Below are positions 8,735-15,647 of a stretch of 34,091 nt of DNA, in pieces (the stretch's first letter is position 1; each line of letters opens with the position of its first letter). The translations under genes and the position numbers were made by a program. Source of the stretch: an uncultured Clostridia bacterium (GTDB taxonomy: Bacteria; Bacillota; Clostridia; Lachnospirales; CAG-274); contig CANRCU010000002.1 in NCBI GenBank assembly GCA_947629215.1, positions 1-34,091 on the forward strand. The letters are read 5' to 3'. Under the pieces are notes generated by a model that saw only the letters and a list, made by a program, of their open reading frames with translations, was not told the DNA's origin and made no database searches.

Positions 8735-9470
8735 TTTCGTCCTCCATCATATCCAGTATATCAGATGTAAGAGTTGCATATCCATTCGCAATAGCATCAT
8801 CTACATCTATTATTACAAGTGCAGATTTTTCCATAAGCCTCTGCATCTCTGCATCAGCGTGGGCATAATACTCTGCTATATTTCTATAATTAAATACATT
8901 ATGCCTTTGGGCGGCAGCTATCAAAAATTGTTTTTCGTCTTCACTCACTCCGGAAGCTTCTATTTCCGCAATAAGCTCGTTACTCTTTTCTGTATCGAGC
9001 ATATCTTTTAACGATGGGCAGTCTCCTGTAATCTCATACTGTGGAATGTTTACAGCAAAAGTGTATGTATCGTCTACCAAATCTTCCGCAAAACTGCTTT
9101 CTCCGTCAAATCCGAAAAGGCTCATATCCAGTTCAAGAATTTCTGCAAGTTCCTGTTCCAGTAATCCCTCATCCCATTCAGCAAATTCTGCTGTCTTATT
9201 GTCTGCAAGTCTAAAGGCACGAGCCTGTTCTTCGTTTAAATCATCTACATATACGACAGGTACTTCTTTCAATCCTAACTGTTTTGCCGCTTTTAGACGT
9301 GTATGTCCTGCCATAATAGTTCCGCCGGCATCTAACAAAATCGGATTTATAAACCCGAACGTCTTTATGCTCTCCGCTACATACTGTACCGCATCATCGT
9401 TATGTCGTGGATTTTTTTCGTATGGCAGTACATTTTCAATCGGTTTGTACTCAATTTGCAGCTTTCCCAT
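8727..9470 (-). CDS. ParB/Srx-domain protein with a distinct C-terminal domain
   Basis: The first ~110 of 247 residues form a ParB-like domain: YEKNPRHND, FGFINPILLD and the box-II signature IMAGHTRLKAAKQLG, then ARAFRLADNK. In phages this domain often carries a fused DNA methyltransferase. Here the methyltransferase is absent and a different C-terminal block follows (about 140-247), with IPQYEITGDCPSLKDM, AAQRHNVFNYRNIAEYYAHA and ALVIIDVDDAI. This tail looks conserved and of the sort seen beside phage base-modification genes, but I cannot verify that here. It is the first gene of the late operon, with GAGGAG 9 bases before its ATG, and may bind or select DNA for the downstream enzymes. True plasmid-type partition is unlikely since no ParA is present. 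Confidence 0.8.
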   Translation of the reverse strand: MGKLQIEYKPIENVLPYEKNPRHNDDAVQYVAESIKTFGFINPILLDAGGTIMAGHTRLKAAKQLGLKEVPVVYVDDLNEEQARAFRLADNKTAEFAEWDEGLLEQELAEILELDMSLFGFDGESSFAEDLVDDTYTFAVNIPQYEITGDCPSLKDMLDTEKSNELIAEIEASGVSEDEKQFLIAAAQRHNVFNYRNIAEYYAHADAEMQRLMEKSALVIIDVDDAIANGYATLTSDILDMMEDENA

Positions 9471-9490
9471 TTTGTATATCTCCTCTCGTT

Positions 9491-9503
9491 CCCTCTTTTG
9501 GGG
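9491..9503. promoter_or_regulatory. Operator-like 13-bp site in the late-operon leader
   Basis: The minus-strand sequence CCCCAAAAGAGGG lies 21 bases upstream of the ParB start codon. It differs by one base from the site in the early-operon leader (25353-25365) and has the same CCCC-N5-GGGG plan as the site inside the early promoter (25386-25398). A shared repressor target is inferred; no binding data exist. Confidence 0.5.
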
Positions 9504-9511
9504 TATTTATA

Positions 9512-9560
9512 TTTATAAAAAGAACCACCACTCTCGCAACACCTTGCAAAAATGGTGGTT
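9512..9560 (-). terminator. Terminator at the end of the early operon, possibly overlapping a late promoter
   Basis: On the minus strand AACCACCA (9553-9560) pairs perfectly with TGGTGGTT (9523-9530), followed by CTTTTTATAAA, a T-rich run. It lies after the late-type regulator stop (9638) and before the ParB gene. The loop is long (22 bases). Within the same stretch TTGCGA and TATAAA are 16 bases apart, so a promoter for the late operon may overlap the terminator. The 9471-9637 gap contains no gene. Confidence 0.6.
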
Positions 9561-9637
9561 TTACCCGTTCATTTTATTACAATCTACATTATACCACCGG
9601 CATATATGCCCAGTCAATGCCCTATTTGTGCCTTGGA

Positions 9638-10291
9638 TTATTCGCACAGTTTCTCCACTCCATCAATACCAAATAACAGCATTGTAAGGCTCTCTACTGC
9701 TGCATCCACATCTTTGTATACAGTTCTGCGATTAATATTTTCTTTTTCTGCAATGTCGTCAACTGATGCCTTTTCCGGCAAAAGATACAGTCCCTTAATT
9801 ACACGCCAGTGCCTCATATCTTCTGCATATTTACTGTTTTCGCATTGTTTATGATAAATGTCCAACATCTTATTGATATGCTGCATTATAATGCGTGTTT
9901 TTTCCGCTGATTTTTTTATGTTATCAACTACTACCGTTTCCGTATATCCCTGCCCGCTCATAAGTTCCATAATATCAACAAACTCGTCAGTAACATCTTT
10001 TTCACTTTCCCATACAGCATTTGCATAATGACTATTCAACGAACGATAATGTTGTAACAGCAATCGTGTATTGGCATATTGTTTACGAAAACGTTTGCTT
10101 CTAAATTCCCGATGTTCGTTTTGAATAACAATCGCAGCCTGTTCCGCTGCTTGTTTTGCTGCTACTTCCGTAGCTTGTTTTATTGTCTGATAGAACATCT
10201 CGCCGAATAATTCCTTTTGTTCCGGTATATAATTTTCCATTAACTCGTCAATCGCCCTTAAAAGGGCTGGGTCTTTTTTCTTTTTGCTCAT
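9638..10291 (-). CDS. Putative late-gene transcription regulator (RinA/ArpU/sigma-like)
   Basis: This 217-residue soluble protein has a basic N-terminus (MSKKKKDPALLRAID), a helical middle with an Ala/Gln stretch, and a C-terminal helix-turn-helix reading SVDDIAEKENINRRTVYKDV. That HTH resembles sigma region 4-like domains of ArpU/RinA phage late activators. It is the last gene of the early operon and directly upstream of the early/late boundary, the usual place for an activator or antiterminator of packaging genes. Its terminator lies 78 bases downstream. The role is inferred from position and the HTH; I see no specific family signature. Confidence 0.6.
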   Translation of the reverse strand: MSKKKKDPALLRAIDELMENYIPEQKELFGEMFYQTIKQATEVAAKQAAEQAAIVIQNEHREFRSKRFRKQYANTRLLLQHYRSLNSHYANAVWESEKDVTDEFVDIMELMSGQGYTETVVVDNIKKSAEKTRIIMQHINKMLDIYHKQCENSKYAEDMRHWRVIKGLYLLPEKASVDDIAEKENINRRTVYKDVDAAVESLTMLLFGIDGVEKLCE

Positions 10292-10320
10292 GGTATAATG
10301 CAGTCCTTTCCTCGCAATAA

Positions 10321-10851
10321 CTATCTTTGCGTTATTTTTACTTCTTGCAGGAAGTCCAAAATCCCCCTGTAAATCCTAACTTCATATTCTGGTATATCAT
10401 CTGGTTTTATGTACTTTCTGCCATATATCTGTTTCATATCACGCCATATTTCCCACGGAATACGATAAAAACGCCAGAAGTCAAAAGATACGAGTATATA
10501 GCACTTAGCACCAAGTTCTCTGTGCCTCTCCAACGCTTCCGCTTGTTGTTCTAACACTACTGACTGCTGGATTTTATCTGCGCTTGTTGTTTTTGCCTCA
10601 AACACAATAGAATTACCACCTTTTAGTGTTCCCTTAAAATCCGGCTGTGCTTTTTTTGCGTAACACGCCAAAAATTGCCCTTTGCTGTTCAAGTGTCCTA
10701 ACTGTTTCGTAGGTTCGGGAGATTTGTCAATTTCCGCTATACAAGCCTGTCGGTAGTACCGACAGGCTGCATCAATCATCTGTTCAAATAATTGTCCCAA
10801 CTCCCTGTTTCGTTTTCCCCTTATGGCGGCATTATTTACACTTGCCATCAT
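10321..10851 (-). CDS. recU: RecU-like Holliday junction resolvase
   Basis: This 176-residue protein has the RecU/PD-(D/E)xK layout: GQLFEQMID near the N-terminus, QPDFKGTLKGG with the catalytic Asp, then IVFEAKTT (ExK) and LEQQAEALERHRELGAKC, a hallmark of Firmicutes RecU. It cleaves four-way junctions during recombination and replication of phage DNA, so that branched concatemers can be packaged. The gene overlaps the short upstream gene by ATGA (10848-10851). Two ATGs open the frame; either is possible. The call is confident. Confidence 0.9.
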   Translation of the reverse strand: MMASVNNAAIRGKRNRELGQLFEQMIDAACRYYRQACIAEIDKSPEPTKQLGHLNSKGQFLACYAKKAQPDFKGTLKGGNSIVFEAKTTSADKIQQSVVLEQQAEALERHRELGAKCYILVSFDFWRFYRIPWEIWRDMKQIYGRKYIKPDDIPEYEVRIYRGILDFLQEVKITQR

Positions 10852-11036
10852 ACAAGCCCTTTTTGTTGAGCATATTCTGCAATCTTATAAGCAGTTGCTC
10901 CCTTTATGCCTTTACATTCACCTTTGGCAAGCCCATCAAGCAGGATTTTTACCTTATTTTCCTGATTGTTGCCATTTTCTATAAGCATTTTGTTAATTTT
11001 TTTCATCATACCTATTAGAACCCTCCTTGCTTTCAT
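10848..11036 (-). CDS. Small hypothetical phage protein
   Basis: This 62-residue (or about 53-residue) basic protein of unknown role sits between ssb and recU. The body KKINKMLIENGN and GECKGIKGATAYKIAEYAQQ is soluble and helical, and the last part could form a small HTH-like unit. The first ATG (11036) overlaps the ssb stop as ATGA. A second ATG at 11009 lies 12 bases after AGGAGG, and the real start is uncertain between them. Co-translation with ssb and recU suggests a part in DNA metabolism, nothing more specific. Confidence 0.6.
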   Translation of the reverse strand: MKARRVLIGMMKKINKMLIENGNNQENKVKILLDGLAKGECKGIKGATAYKIAEYAQQKGLV

Positions 11037-11341
11037 TTCGGACTGTCCGCAAACTCTACACGGTCAGCTTGAATTTCAGTTGCTTTGCGTTTGTTACCGT
11101 CCTTATCTTCATAATTACGAGTACGTATTTCGCCTTTTATAATAACTTTTCTACCCTTTGACAAATATTTTGTCACAAACTCCGCCGTCTGTCTCCAAGC
11201 AACTACAACCGGAAAGTCCGCAACATCTTCTTTGCTACTCCTATCTACAGCTACAATAAACGTACATACCGATACACCATTTGGCGTAATTTTAAGTTCA
11301 GGGTCTGCGGTCAGTCTACCGCTTATAATTACATTGTTCAT
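11033..11341 (-). CDS. ssb: Single-stranded DNA-binding protein
   Basis: This 102-residue SSB is made of one OB fold: MNNVIISGRLTADPELK, VSVCTFIVAVDR, VVVAWRQTAEFVTKYLSKG and VIIKGEIRTRNY are the family's standard strands. It lacks the acidic C-terminal tail (DDDIPF type) that recruits host proteins, ending instead in EFADSPK. It is therefore a short phage form that may bind ssDNA without the usual host partner contacts. An AAAGGAG site lies 9 bases before the ATG. It lies with recU and other replication genes. Confidence 0.93.
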   Translation of the reverse strand: MNNVIISGRLTADPELKITPNGVSVCTFIVAVDRSSKEDVADFPVVVAWRQTAEFVTKYLSKGRKVIIKGEIRTRNYEDKDGNKRKATEIQADRVEFADSPK

Positions 11342-11607
11342 TTTTTTAGTCTCCTTTCTGTTATTTCTTTAAGCCAATGTTCCCAAACTTTTTTATAAAA
11401 TGGGTGTGATACAAACTGTTCATAAGAAATAATTAATCTATTCTTATGTGGTGATTTTTTTTCAAAGAGTATACGAAATAAAAAATCACCTTTATTCAGT
11501 TTAAATTTCTGTGTAATTTCAAGTTTTATCCTGTCAAAATCCATCTCATTATTTTCAATAAAATAGTCAGATAAATAATAAATTTTTTCGCTTACATCAA
11601 AGTACAT
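11338..11607 (-). CDS. Hypothetical phage protein
   Basis: This 89-residue protein is not one I recognise. It is rich in aromatic and basic residues (MYFDVSEKIYYLSDYFIEN, then FKLNKGDFLFRILFEKK) and ends EHWLKEITERRLKK, with no membrane segment or metal motif. The ATG at 11607 follows GGGAGG by 11 bases. A longer version beginning at 11685 would overlap the previous gene by 40 bases and is less likely. It overlaps ssb by 4 bases (ATGA), so it is part of the same translated unit. Function unknown. Confidence 0.6.
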   Translation of the reverse strand: MYFDVSEKIYYLSDYFIENNEMDFDRIKLEITQKFKLNKGDFLFRILFEKKSPHKNRLIISYEQFVSHPFYKKVWEHWLKEITERRLKK

Positions 11608-11645
11608 ATTGCTTGCTTCCTCCCAAAATATTACGCTTTGTCTTT

Positions 11646-12077
11646 TTATCCGTTCCACTTTTCCATTAGCCAATGTTCTTTGCAAGCATCACAATCTACA
11701 TAAGCTTCCGGATTGTCTTTGTTCTTTTCAACCAATGCGCATAATTGCTGATGTGTATATGGGCAGCTTATATACTGTGTCAAGCAAACAATTTCTTCGT
11801 ACTCCACATTTGAATAACCTTCTTCGTTTTTACCATTTAATACGATGTCTGCAAGTATCTGCATCATTGCTTCTGCATTTGTAGGCACATAGTCAGGAGG
11901 TTTCCCATCCAACGGGTAAATAGTTTGCAATGCCGCCATACCCATTCTGCAAGCCTCATTCACTTGCTCCATACCATCAGGCAATTCGCTGTAATGCTCT
12001 TTATGGGTAGGGTCTAATATTTCAATAGCTCGTTTTATACTGATTTTTTTCATTCCCATTATATGTATTACTTTCAC
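11646..12077 (-). CDS. Hypothetical phage protein with CxxC pair
   Basis: This 143-residue protein is of unknown function. The N-terminal KKISIKRAIEILDPTHKEHY and following GMEQVNEACRMGMAAL are helical and look like a recurrent phage block. The C-terminus has Cys residues (ISCPYTHQQLC and VDCDACKEHW) that could bind one zinc or form a small metal site. The annotated start is a GTG too close to its ribosome site; ATG at 12059 or 12053 is more likely, giving about 135-137 residues. It lies directly after the PAPS-reductase-like gene and may be its partner, but that is only positional. Confidence 0.6.
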   Translation of the reverse strand: MKVIHIMGMKKISIKRAIEILDPTHKEHYSELPDGMEQVNEACRMGMAALQTIYPLDGKPPDYVPTNAEAMMQILADIVLNGKNEEGYSNVEYEEIVCLTQYISCPYTHQQLCALVEKNKDNPEAYVDCDACKEHWLMEKWNG

Positions 12078-12083
12078 CGCCTT

Positions 12084-12926
12084 TTATTCCAACCACCATT
12101 TCATAACATCTTCTGCCGACTGCCATACACCGTCTAATCCTGACTCTTTTCTGGCTTGTAACATTTTATCGAAAGCCCTTAAATAAGCCCTGTAATAAGT
12201 TGGGTATCGCTTTAATTCTTGTCTTCTTTGTTTTCCTGCCATAGGACACCCGATGCACCCGATGCGCTTGTTTCCACATTCATAAAGTGGATTACTTTTG
12301 CAGCCATAGTGGTTTAAAAATTCCCATACATCGCTTTCCGACCAGTCAATGATAGGATTGACTATCGTTGAAGTAGTCCTATAACAATGTTCCACAAACC
12401 TCCGTGTATCAGCATTGTCGTAATTTAGTACAAGTCCATTTTTATTATTTACTTCATAATCAAGTTGCATTTCCTCAGCTTTTTTCTGCATTGTTTTCGG
12501 CTTGCCGATAACTTTTACCATACCGGCATTAGCTTTTCTTTTACTGCTTTCATCGGCTCTGACGCCCGTTATTTTCAGCCTGCCTTTTCCCCCTTGCTCT
12601 TTTAATTCACTGCAACAATACCTTACTACCCTTGTAGGAGGAAAATGCTTTTTTATGATTAAATCCCACATAGTTATGTGTTTACCATCCTTATTTCTCG
12701 GAATATGAATTTTTACATCATTCTGAGATTTTATGTATTTCACCGTTTCGGGCATATCCACAGATGTAAGATTATGTACGGCTTCAAACTTAACTCCCGA
12801 AAGTTCAGCCAATATCTTTATGGTGTCGCTGTCCTTTCCGCCGCTATAGCACAGATAGTATGGCTCTGTTTCCGGTTCAAAGCTTTTTAACCTTTCAATA
12901 GCTTTTTGTTCTTTATCCCTGTTCAT
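12084..12926 (-). CDS. PAPS reductase/DndC-like ATP-PPase
   Basis: This 280-residue member of the PAPS-reductase/ATP-pyrophosphatase superfamily carries the PP-loop SGGKDS at 28-33, then GVRADESSKR. Cysteines at 104/105 (RYCCSELKE), 217, 224 and 227 (GCIGC) give the CC...CxxC plan of 4Fe-4S APS reductases. WSESDVWEFLNHYG is also characteristic. Chromosomal relatives reduce sulfate or load sulfur on nucleic acids (DndC for DNA phosphorothioation). Phage copies have no settled function. No dnd genes are visible, so DNA thiolation is only a possibility. Ribosome site AGGAG precedes ATG. The fold call is strong, the reaction open. Confidence 0.82.
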   Translation of the reverse strand: MNRDKEQKAIERLKSFEPETEPYYLCYSGGKDSDTIKILAELSGVKFEAVHNLTSVDMPETVKYIKSQNDVKIHIPRNKDGKHITMWDLIIKKHFPPTRVVRYCCSELKEQGGKGRLKITGVRADESSKRKANAGMVKVIGKPKTMQKKAEEMQLDYEVNNKNGLVLNYDNADTRRFVEHCYRTTSTIVNPIIDWSESDVWEFLNHYGCKSNPLYECGNKRIGCIGCPMAGKQRRQELKRYPTYYRAYLRAFDKMLQARKESGLDGVWQSAEDVMKWWLE

Positions 12927-12961
12927 TATTTGTTCTCTCCTAACATTTCATTTTTGTTTTT

Positions 12962-13225
12962 TCAAAATTTTTTATCCTTTTTCTGAAATAGTGCAGATAC
13001 TTCCGTTTCAATTTGCGCCAGTCTTTTTTCTCCAATACCTTTTACTGTTTTAATACGTTCCATCACATCTGTAATGTCTGCTCCCTTTACAGAGTTAGCT
13101 CCATCCTTGAAACCCTCCACATAAATATTTGTACAAAAGGCATCAAATTGTTCGTGGTCGTATTGCTTTGCTGCTTTATACTGCACTCTTGTTGTCATAT
13201 ATTTTTGGTTTGGCTTTTTCTTCAT
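12962..13225 (-). CDS. Small protein with a C-terminal helix-hairpin-helix
   Basis: This 87-residue basic protein has a C-terminal segment VMERIKTVKGIGEKRLAQIE with the GIGxxxxxxI pattern of a helix-hairpin-helix, a sequence-independent DNA-binding unit. The N-terminal part (MKKKPNQKYMTTRVQYKAAK) is lysine-rich. It could assist replication or repair as a DNA-binding accessory. It sits between the PAPS-reductase-like gene and the lectin-fold gene. No enzyme motif is visible. Start ATG lies after AAAGGGCGATGCTAA, a weak site. Confidence 0.65.
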   Translation of the reverse strand: MKKKPNQKYMTTRVQYKAAKQYDHEQFDAFCTNIYVEGFKDGANSVKGADITDVMERIKTVKGIGEKRLAQIETEVSALFQKKDKKF

Positions 13226-13253
13226 TTAGCATCGCCCTTTCTCAATCATAGTT

Positions 13254-14393
13254 TCAACGTTTCTTGTAATAAGCAGAACGGAAACCTACACTCGCATCCA
13301 TATTCGTTCGGACATTGCCCAAATCCATACTGAACACACTTGCATTTGTTCCAACGCCCCAGTTTCCACCACGAAGTGGGAAATACTCTCCGTCATTACT
13401 ATCAACATACAAACAAGAGTTGCCCTCTCCTGCATATAAAGCAAGCGCTTTTAATTGCTCGCTTGCGCAGTCTGTATCAATGACAACATCTTCCCATCTA
13501 CTAACTCCGAATTTTTGATAAATATCTTCGTCCGTGGTTATAATAATGCCTCCATCCGAAACAGAAGCATATACTGCATTAAGTGCATAATCCGTAATCG
13601 GTAACCAATTTCCCGATATTTCCGAAAGGTCAATATCCATTGCAGCATTGTTATCCTTTGCCGCCTGTAACATTCCGTCCTTAATTCTCAATCCTCGTAC
13701 CATTTCCCATACGTTTCCGCAAAGGTCGTGTACTCCATCAAATTGATGGTTGTGTGTCCACGTTGTAGGACCACTACCGGCAAGAGTTGTACTATTTTCA
13801 TATACAATTCCGAACTCGCTTTTATTTGCATGGTAATGTCCGCTTGCAGTATTTCCGTGTGGCAATGTACCATATATATTACGACTGATATTTGCAACTA
13901 ATCCCCATTCTGCTTCTGTCATCAAATGCCAGCCCTCTCCCTTGCTGAAACAAGCTCTCGCCGCATCATCATTCGTGATGTTTGTCCACATTCTCTGAAA
14001 TGGTAACGAATAGGGCTTCCCTTTAATCTCACAATTAGGGTATACTGAAATATAAATCTCGTCATATTCCTCGCCGTCAATTATAAATGCAGGATGGGTA
14101 TTGTCAGAACCCCCGAACAATTCTTCATTTGTAACCTTGCTGAATTTTCTCATAATTGACGGAAGCCCAAAATCATCGTAAATAATAACTGTTTCCTCTT
14201 TTACTCCATTAGATGGAATTGTGCCGGTCTTGATAATCTCCTGTGGTATGATTTTTTCTACGTTCTTTTCTCCCGCATTTTCTCCCAAAAATTCATACAG
14301 CGCTTTTGTTTGCTCTCCTAAAAAGCCGCTTTTCCCCTTAGCTTCCATAACTGTTACATTGCCATTAATGCTTGTTGCAATTTTAATTTCCAT
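13254..14393 (-). CDS. C-type-lectin/FGE-fold protein with a DGR-type variable end
   Basis: This 379-residue protein has an FGE-sulfatase/C-type-lectin-like domain in its C-terminal two thirds (GWHLMTEAEWGLVANISR, then VHDLCGNVWEMVRG). Its end, FPLRGGNWGVGTNASVFS through NVRTNMDASVGFRSAYY (338-377), is the pattern of diversity-generating-retroelement target proteins, where Asn-codon positions in the template are mutated at adenines. This fold usually displays a binding surface. No signal peptide or membrane segment is seen; the N-terminal ~90 residues are of unknown fold. No reverse transcriptase or template repeat is visible in this window. The gene is unusual in being among early genes rather than tail genes. 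Ribosome site GAGGAGGG lies upstream. The lectin fold is well supported, DGR use is inferred. Confidence 0.8.
   Translation of the reverse strand: MEIKIATSINGNVTVMEAKGKSGFLGEQTKALYEFLGENAGEKNVEKIIPQEIIKTGTIPSNGVKEETVIIYDDFGLPSIMRKFSKVTNEELFGGSDNTHPAFIIDGEEYDEIYISVYPNCEIKGKPYSLPFQRMWTNITNDDAARACFSKGEGWHLMTEAEWGLVANISRNIYGTLPHGNTASGHYHANKSEFGIVYENSTTLAGSGPTTWTHNHQFDGVHDLCGNVWEMVRGLRIKDGMLQAAKDNNAAMDIDLSEISGNWLPITDYALNAVYASVSDGGIIITTDEDIYQKFGVSRWEDVVIDTDCASEQLKALALYAGEGNSCLYVDSNDGEYFPLRGGNWGVGTNASVFSMDLGNVRTNMDASVGFRSAYYKKR
13284..13361 (-). other. Candidate DGR variable region (VR)
   Basis: This stretch encodes residues 345-370, from the conserved W after RGGN to the G of GFRSA. Between fixed points (W, V-F, R) the residues vary in the way of DGR targets (G, V, S, D, G, D, A-S). 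Many codons could arise from AAC/AAT by adenine changes alone. The conserved tail GFRSAYY would hold the 3' homology end. A matching template repeat was not found by eye. Confidence 0.5.
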
Positions 14394-14420
14394 CGTATAT
14401 TCCCTCCTCGTAAAATTCCA

Positions 14421-14873
14421 TCATTTAGACCCACACCCTTTAAGCAACATTCCACTTGTAAGTGCATAAGGATGTTCATAAGCATCTTTTATAGCATTTT
14501 CAAATTCGCTTTGACTCATATTTCGCTGCATACCCACAAGAATAGGCGGTGGCAACGGTATTTCATAGTTTTGCGGCCTCCACAAATGCAAACAATTTCC
14601 AAGCTGATTGACATATTGACTTTGTGCCGGATGATACTGCAATACCGTTTCTTCCGGATAAAAAAACATATCTTTTAGCCTGCACATATCATCCCAAGAC
14701 GGTATGTAATGTCTTTTAAAAGGTGATATACTTATATGGTCCCATCCTGCACCTGTACTCCATATTACAGATGCATCAAGTTTCCCAAATATCATTCTGC
14801 CGTGTCCGCCATCATCGGAAGTTTGCAAAATCATCAAGTTTGGTGTTTTCCTTAATTCTTCAATTGTTTTCAT
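14421..14873 (-). CDS. DUF7694-like phage protein
   Basis: This 150-residue soluble protein resembles a recurrent phage domain (I believe DUF7694). Its marks are GWDHISISPFK, IPSWDDMCRLKDMFFYPEE, VLQYHPAQSQYVN and CLHLWRPQN. These are well conserved, suggesting an enzyme or binding fold of unknown role in early infection. The last ~40 residues (NMSQSEFENAIKDAYEH) form a helical tail. It overlaps the cysteine-rich neighbour by one base. No catalytic motif can be named. Confidence 0.7.
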   Translation of the reverse strand: MKTIEELRKTPNLMILQTSDDGGHGRMIFGKLDASVIWSTGAGWDHISISPFKRHYIPSWDDMCRLKDMFFYPEETVLQYHPAQSQYVNQLGNCLHLWRPQNYEIPLPPPILVGMQRNMSQSEFENAIKDAYEHPYALTSGMLLKGCGSK

Positions 14874-15295
14874 TATTTCACTCCTGTTTCCGGCTCATAC
14901 TGCGTACACCAGCAGTATCTATCCCAAATATCACAAATATCGGATGCTTTACATTTCCCATCTTCCGTCCTATCATCACAAGTACCTTCGGTGAACCATC
15001 CTGCAAACTCACACGTTTTTTCGCACTGCTCTGTATAATAATTTTTGCAGTTATGGCATTTAGTTTCTTCCCACCATTCAGCAATATCATCTTGATTATA
15101 TTCGCAATCTACCTCGCTACAATATTCATCAATGACAGCTTGGCAATCAATATGGAGATGTTCTGTATAGAAATTATCTTCATATTTTGCGGCGCAATAT
15201 GAGTACTTTTCGCCTTTTTCAATGTTCTGCCCACATAAACTGCACTTATGTTGTTTAGCTGCAACTTGTTCTTTCCTTGTTACAAATTCAAGCAA
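14873..15295 (-). CDS. Cysteine-rich zinc-binding phage protein (TTG start)
   Basis: This 140-residue protein has many cysteines and histidines: HKCSLCGQNI, EHLHIDCQAVIDEYCSE, ETKCHNCKNYYTEQCEKTCEF and ICDIWDRYCWC. They could hold two or three zinc ions and give a compact, mainly binding protein. No DNA-binding or catalytic family is recognised. Start: TTG at 15295 lies 6 bases after GGAGGTG, which is itself the 3' end of the upstream gene. A longer GTG start at 15328 would overlap that gene and has no good site. It is co-translated with the DUF7694-like gene. Confidence 0.65.
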   Translation of the reverse strand: MLEFVTRKEQVAAKQHKCSLCGQNIEKGEKYSYCAAKYEDNFYTEHLHIDCQAVIDEYCSEVDCEYNQDDIAEWWEETKCHNCKNYYTEQCEKTCEFAGWFTEGTCDDRTEDGKCKASDICDIWDRYCWCTQYEPETGVK

Positions 15296-15296
15296 G

Positions 15297-15647
15297 TTAC
15301 TCACCTCCCACAAATTCGCACTCGCCACATTCTGGTTGTGTAGGCTGACACGGGTCGCACTTCATTGCCTCTATCTCGTCAAGCATCCTTGCATTTTCCA
15401 AAATTTTAGCCTTTATACTTTCTCCGCAATCAGAAAAATCGGAATCGTTTTCGTTCTGTATTTCTGATACCGTGTGAGCAAAGATTTTGACAGCACCTCT
15501 TATTCTATCAAGAGTATTAACTGCTTCGCTTATCTTCTGGTATAGCGGCGAGTAAAGGTTAAGACTTTTCCTCCTCTCGTAAAGTATTTGAATTGCAAAC
15601 GAAATATCGTCTGTCTCTTTTAGTTCTTTCATAGTCCATCTATCCAT
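15297..15647 (-). CDS. Hypothetical phage protein
   Basis: This 116-residue protein is soluble and largely helical (SFAIQILYERRKSLNLY, LDRIRGAVKIFAHTVSEI), with a Cys-rich acidic end (MKCDPCQPTQPECGECEF), which could bind a metal. The start at 15647 overlaps the previous stop (TAATG) and has AAGGAGG with 7-base spacing. The codons at its end supply the ribosome site for the next, TTG-started gene. Not recognised; its coupling places it in the early phage unit. Confidence 0.65.
   Translation of the reverse strand: MDRWTMKELKETDDISFAIQILYERRKSLNLYSPLYQKISEAVNTLDRIRGAVKIFAHTVSEIQNENDSDFSDCGESIKAKILENARMLDEIEAMKCDPCQPTQPECGECEFVGGE

Noticed and set aside
8727-9470. ParB-like gene as a plasmid-type partition system
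   Set aside because: No ParA or centromere-like repeats are visible and the domain is of the type fused to phage DNA-modification proteins.
13254-14393. True formylglycine-generating sulfatase activator
   Set aside because: The end is of DGR-target type and no sulfatase or the FGE active-site Cys pair can be seen.
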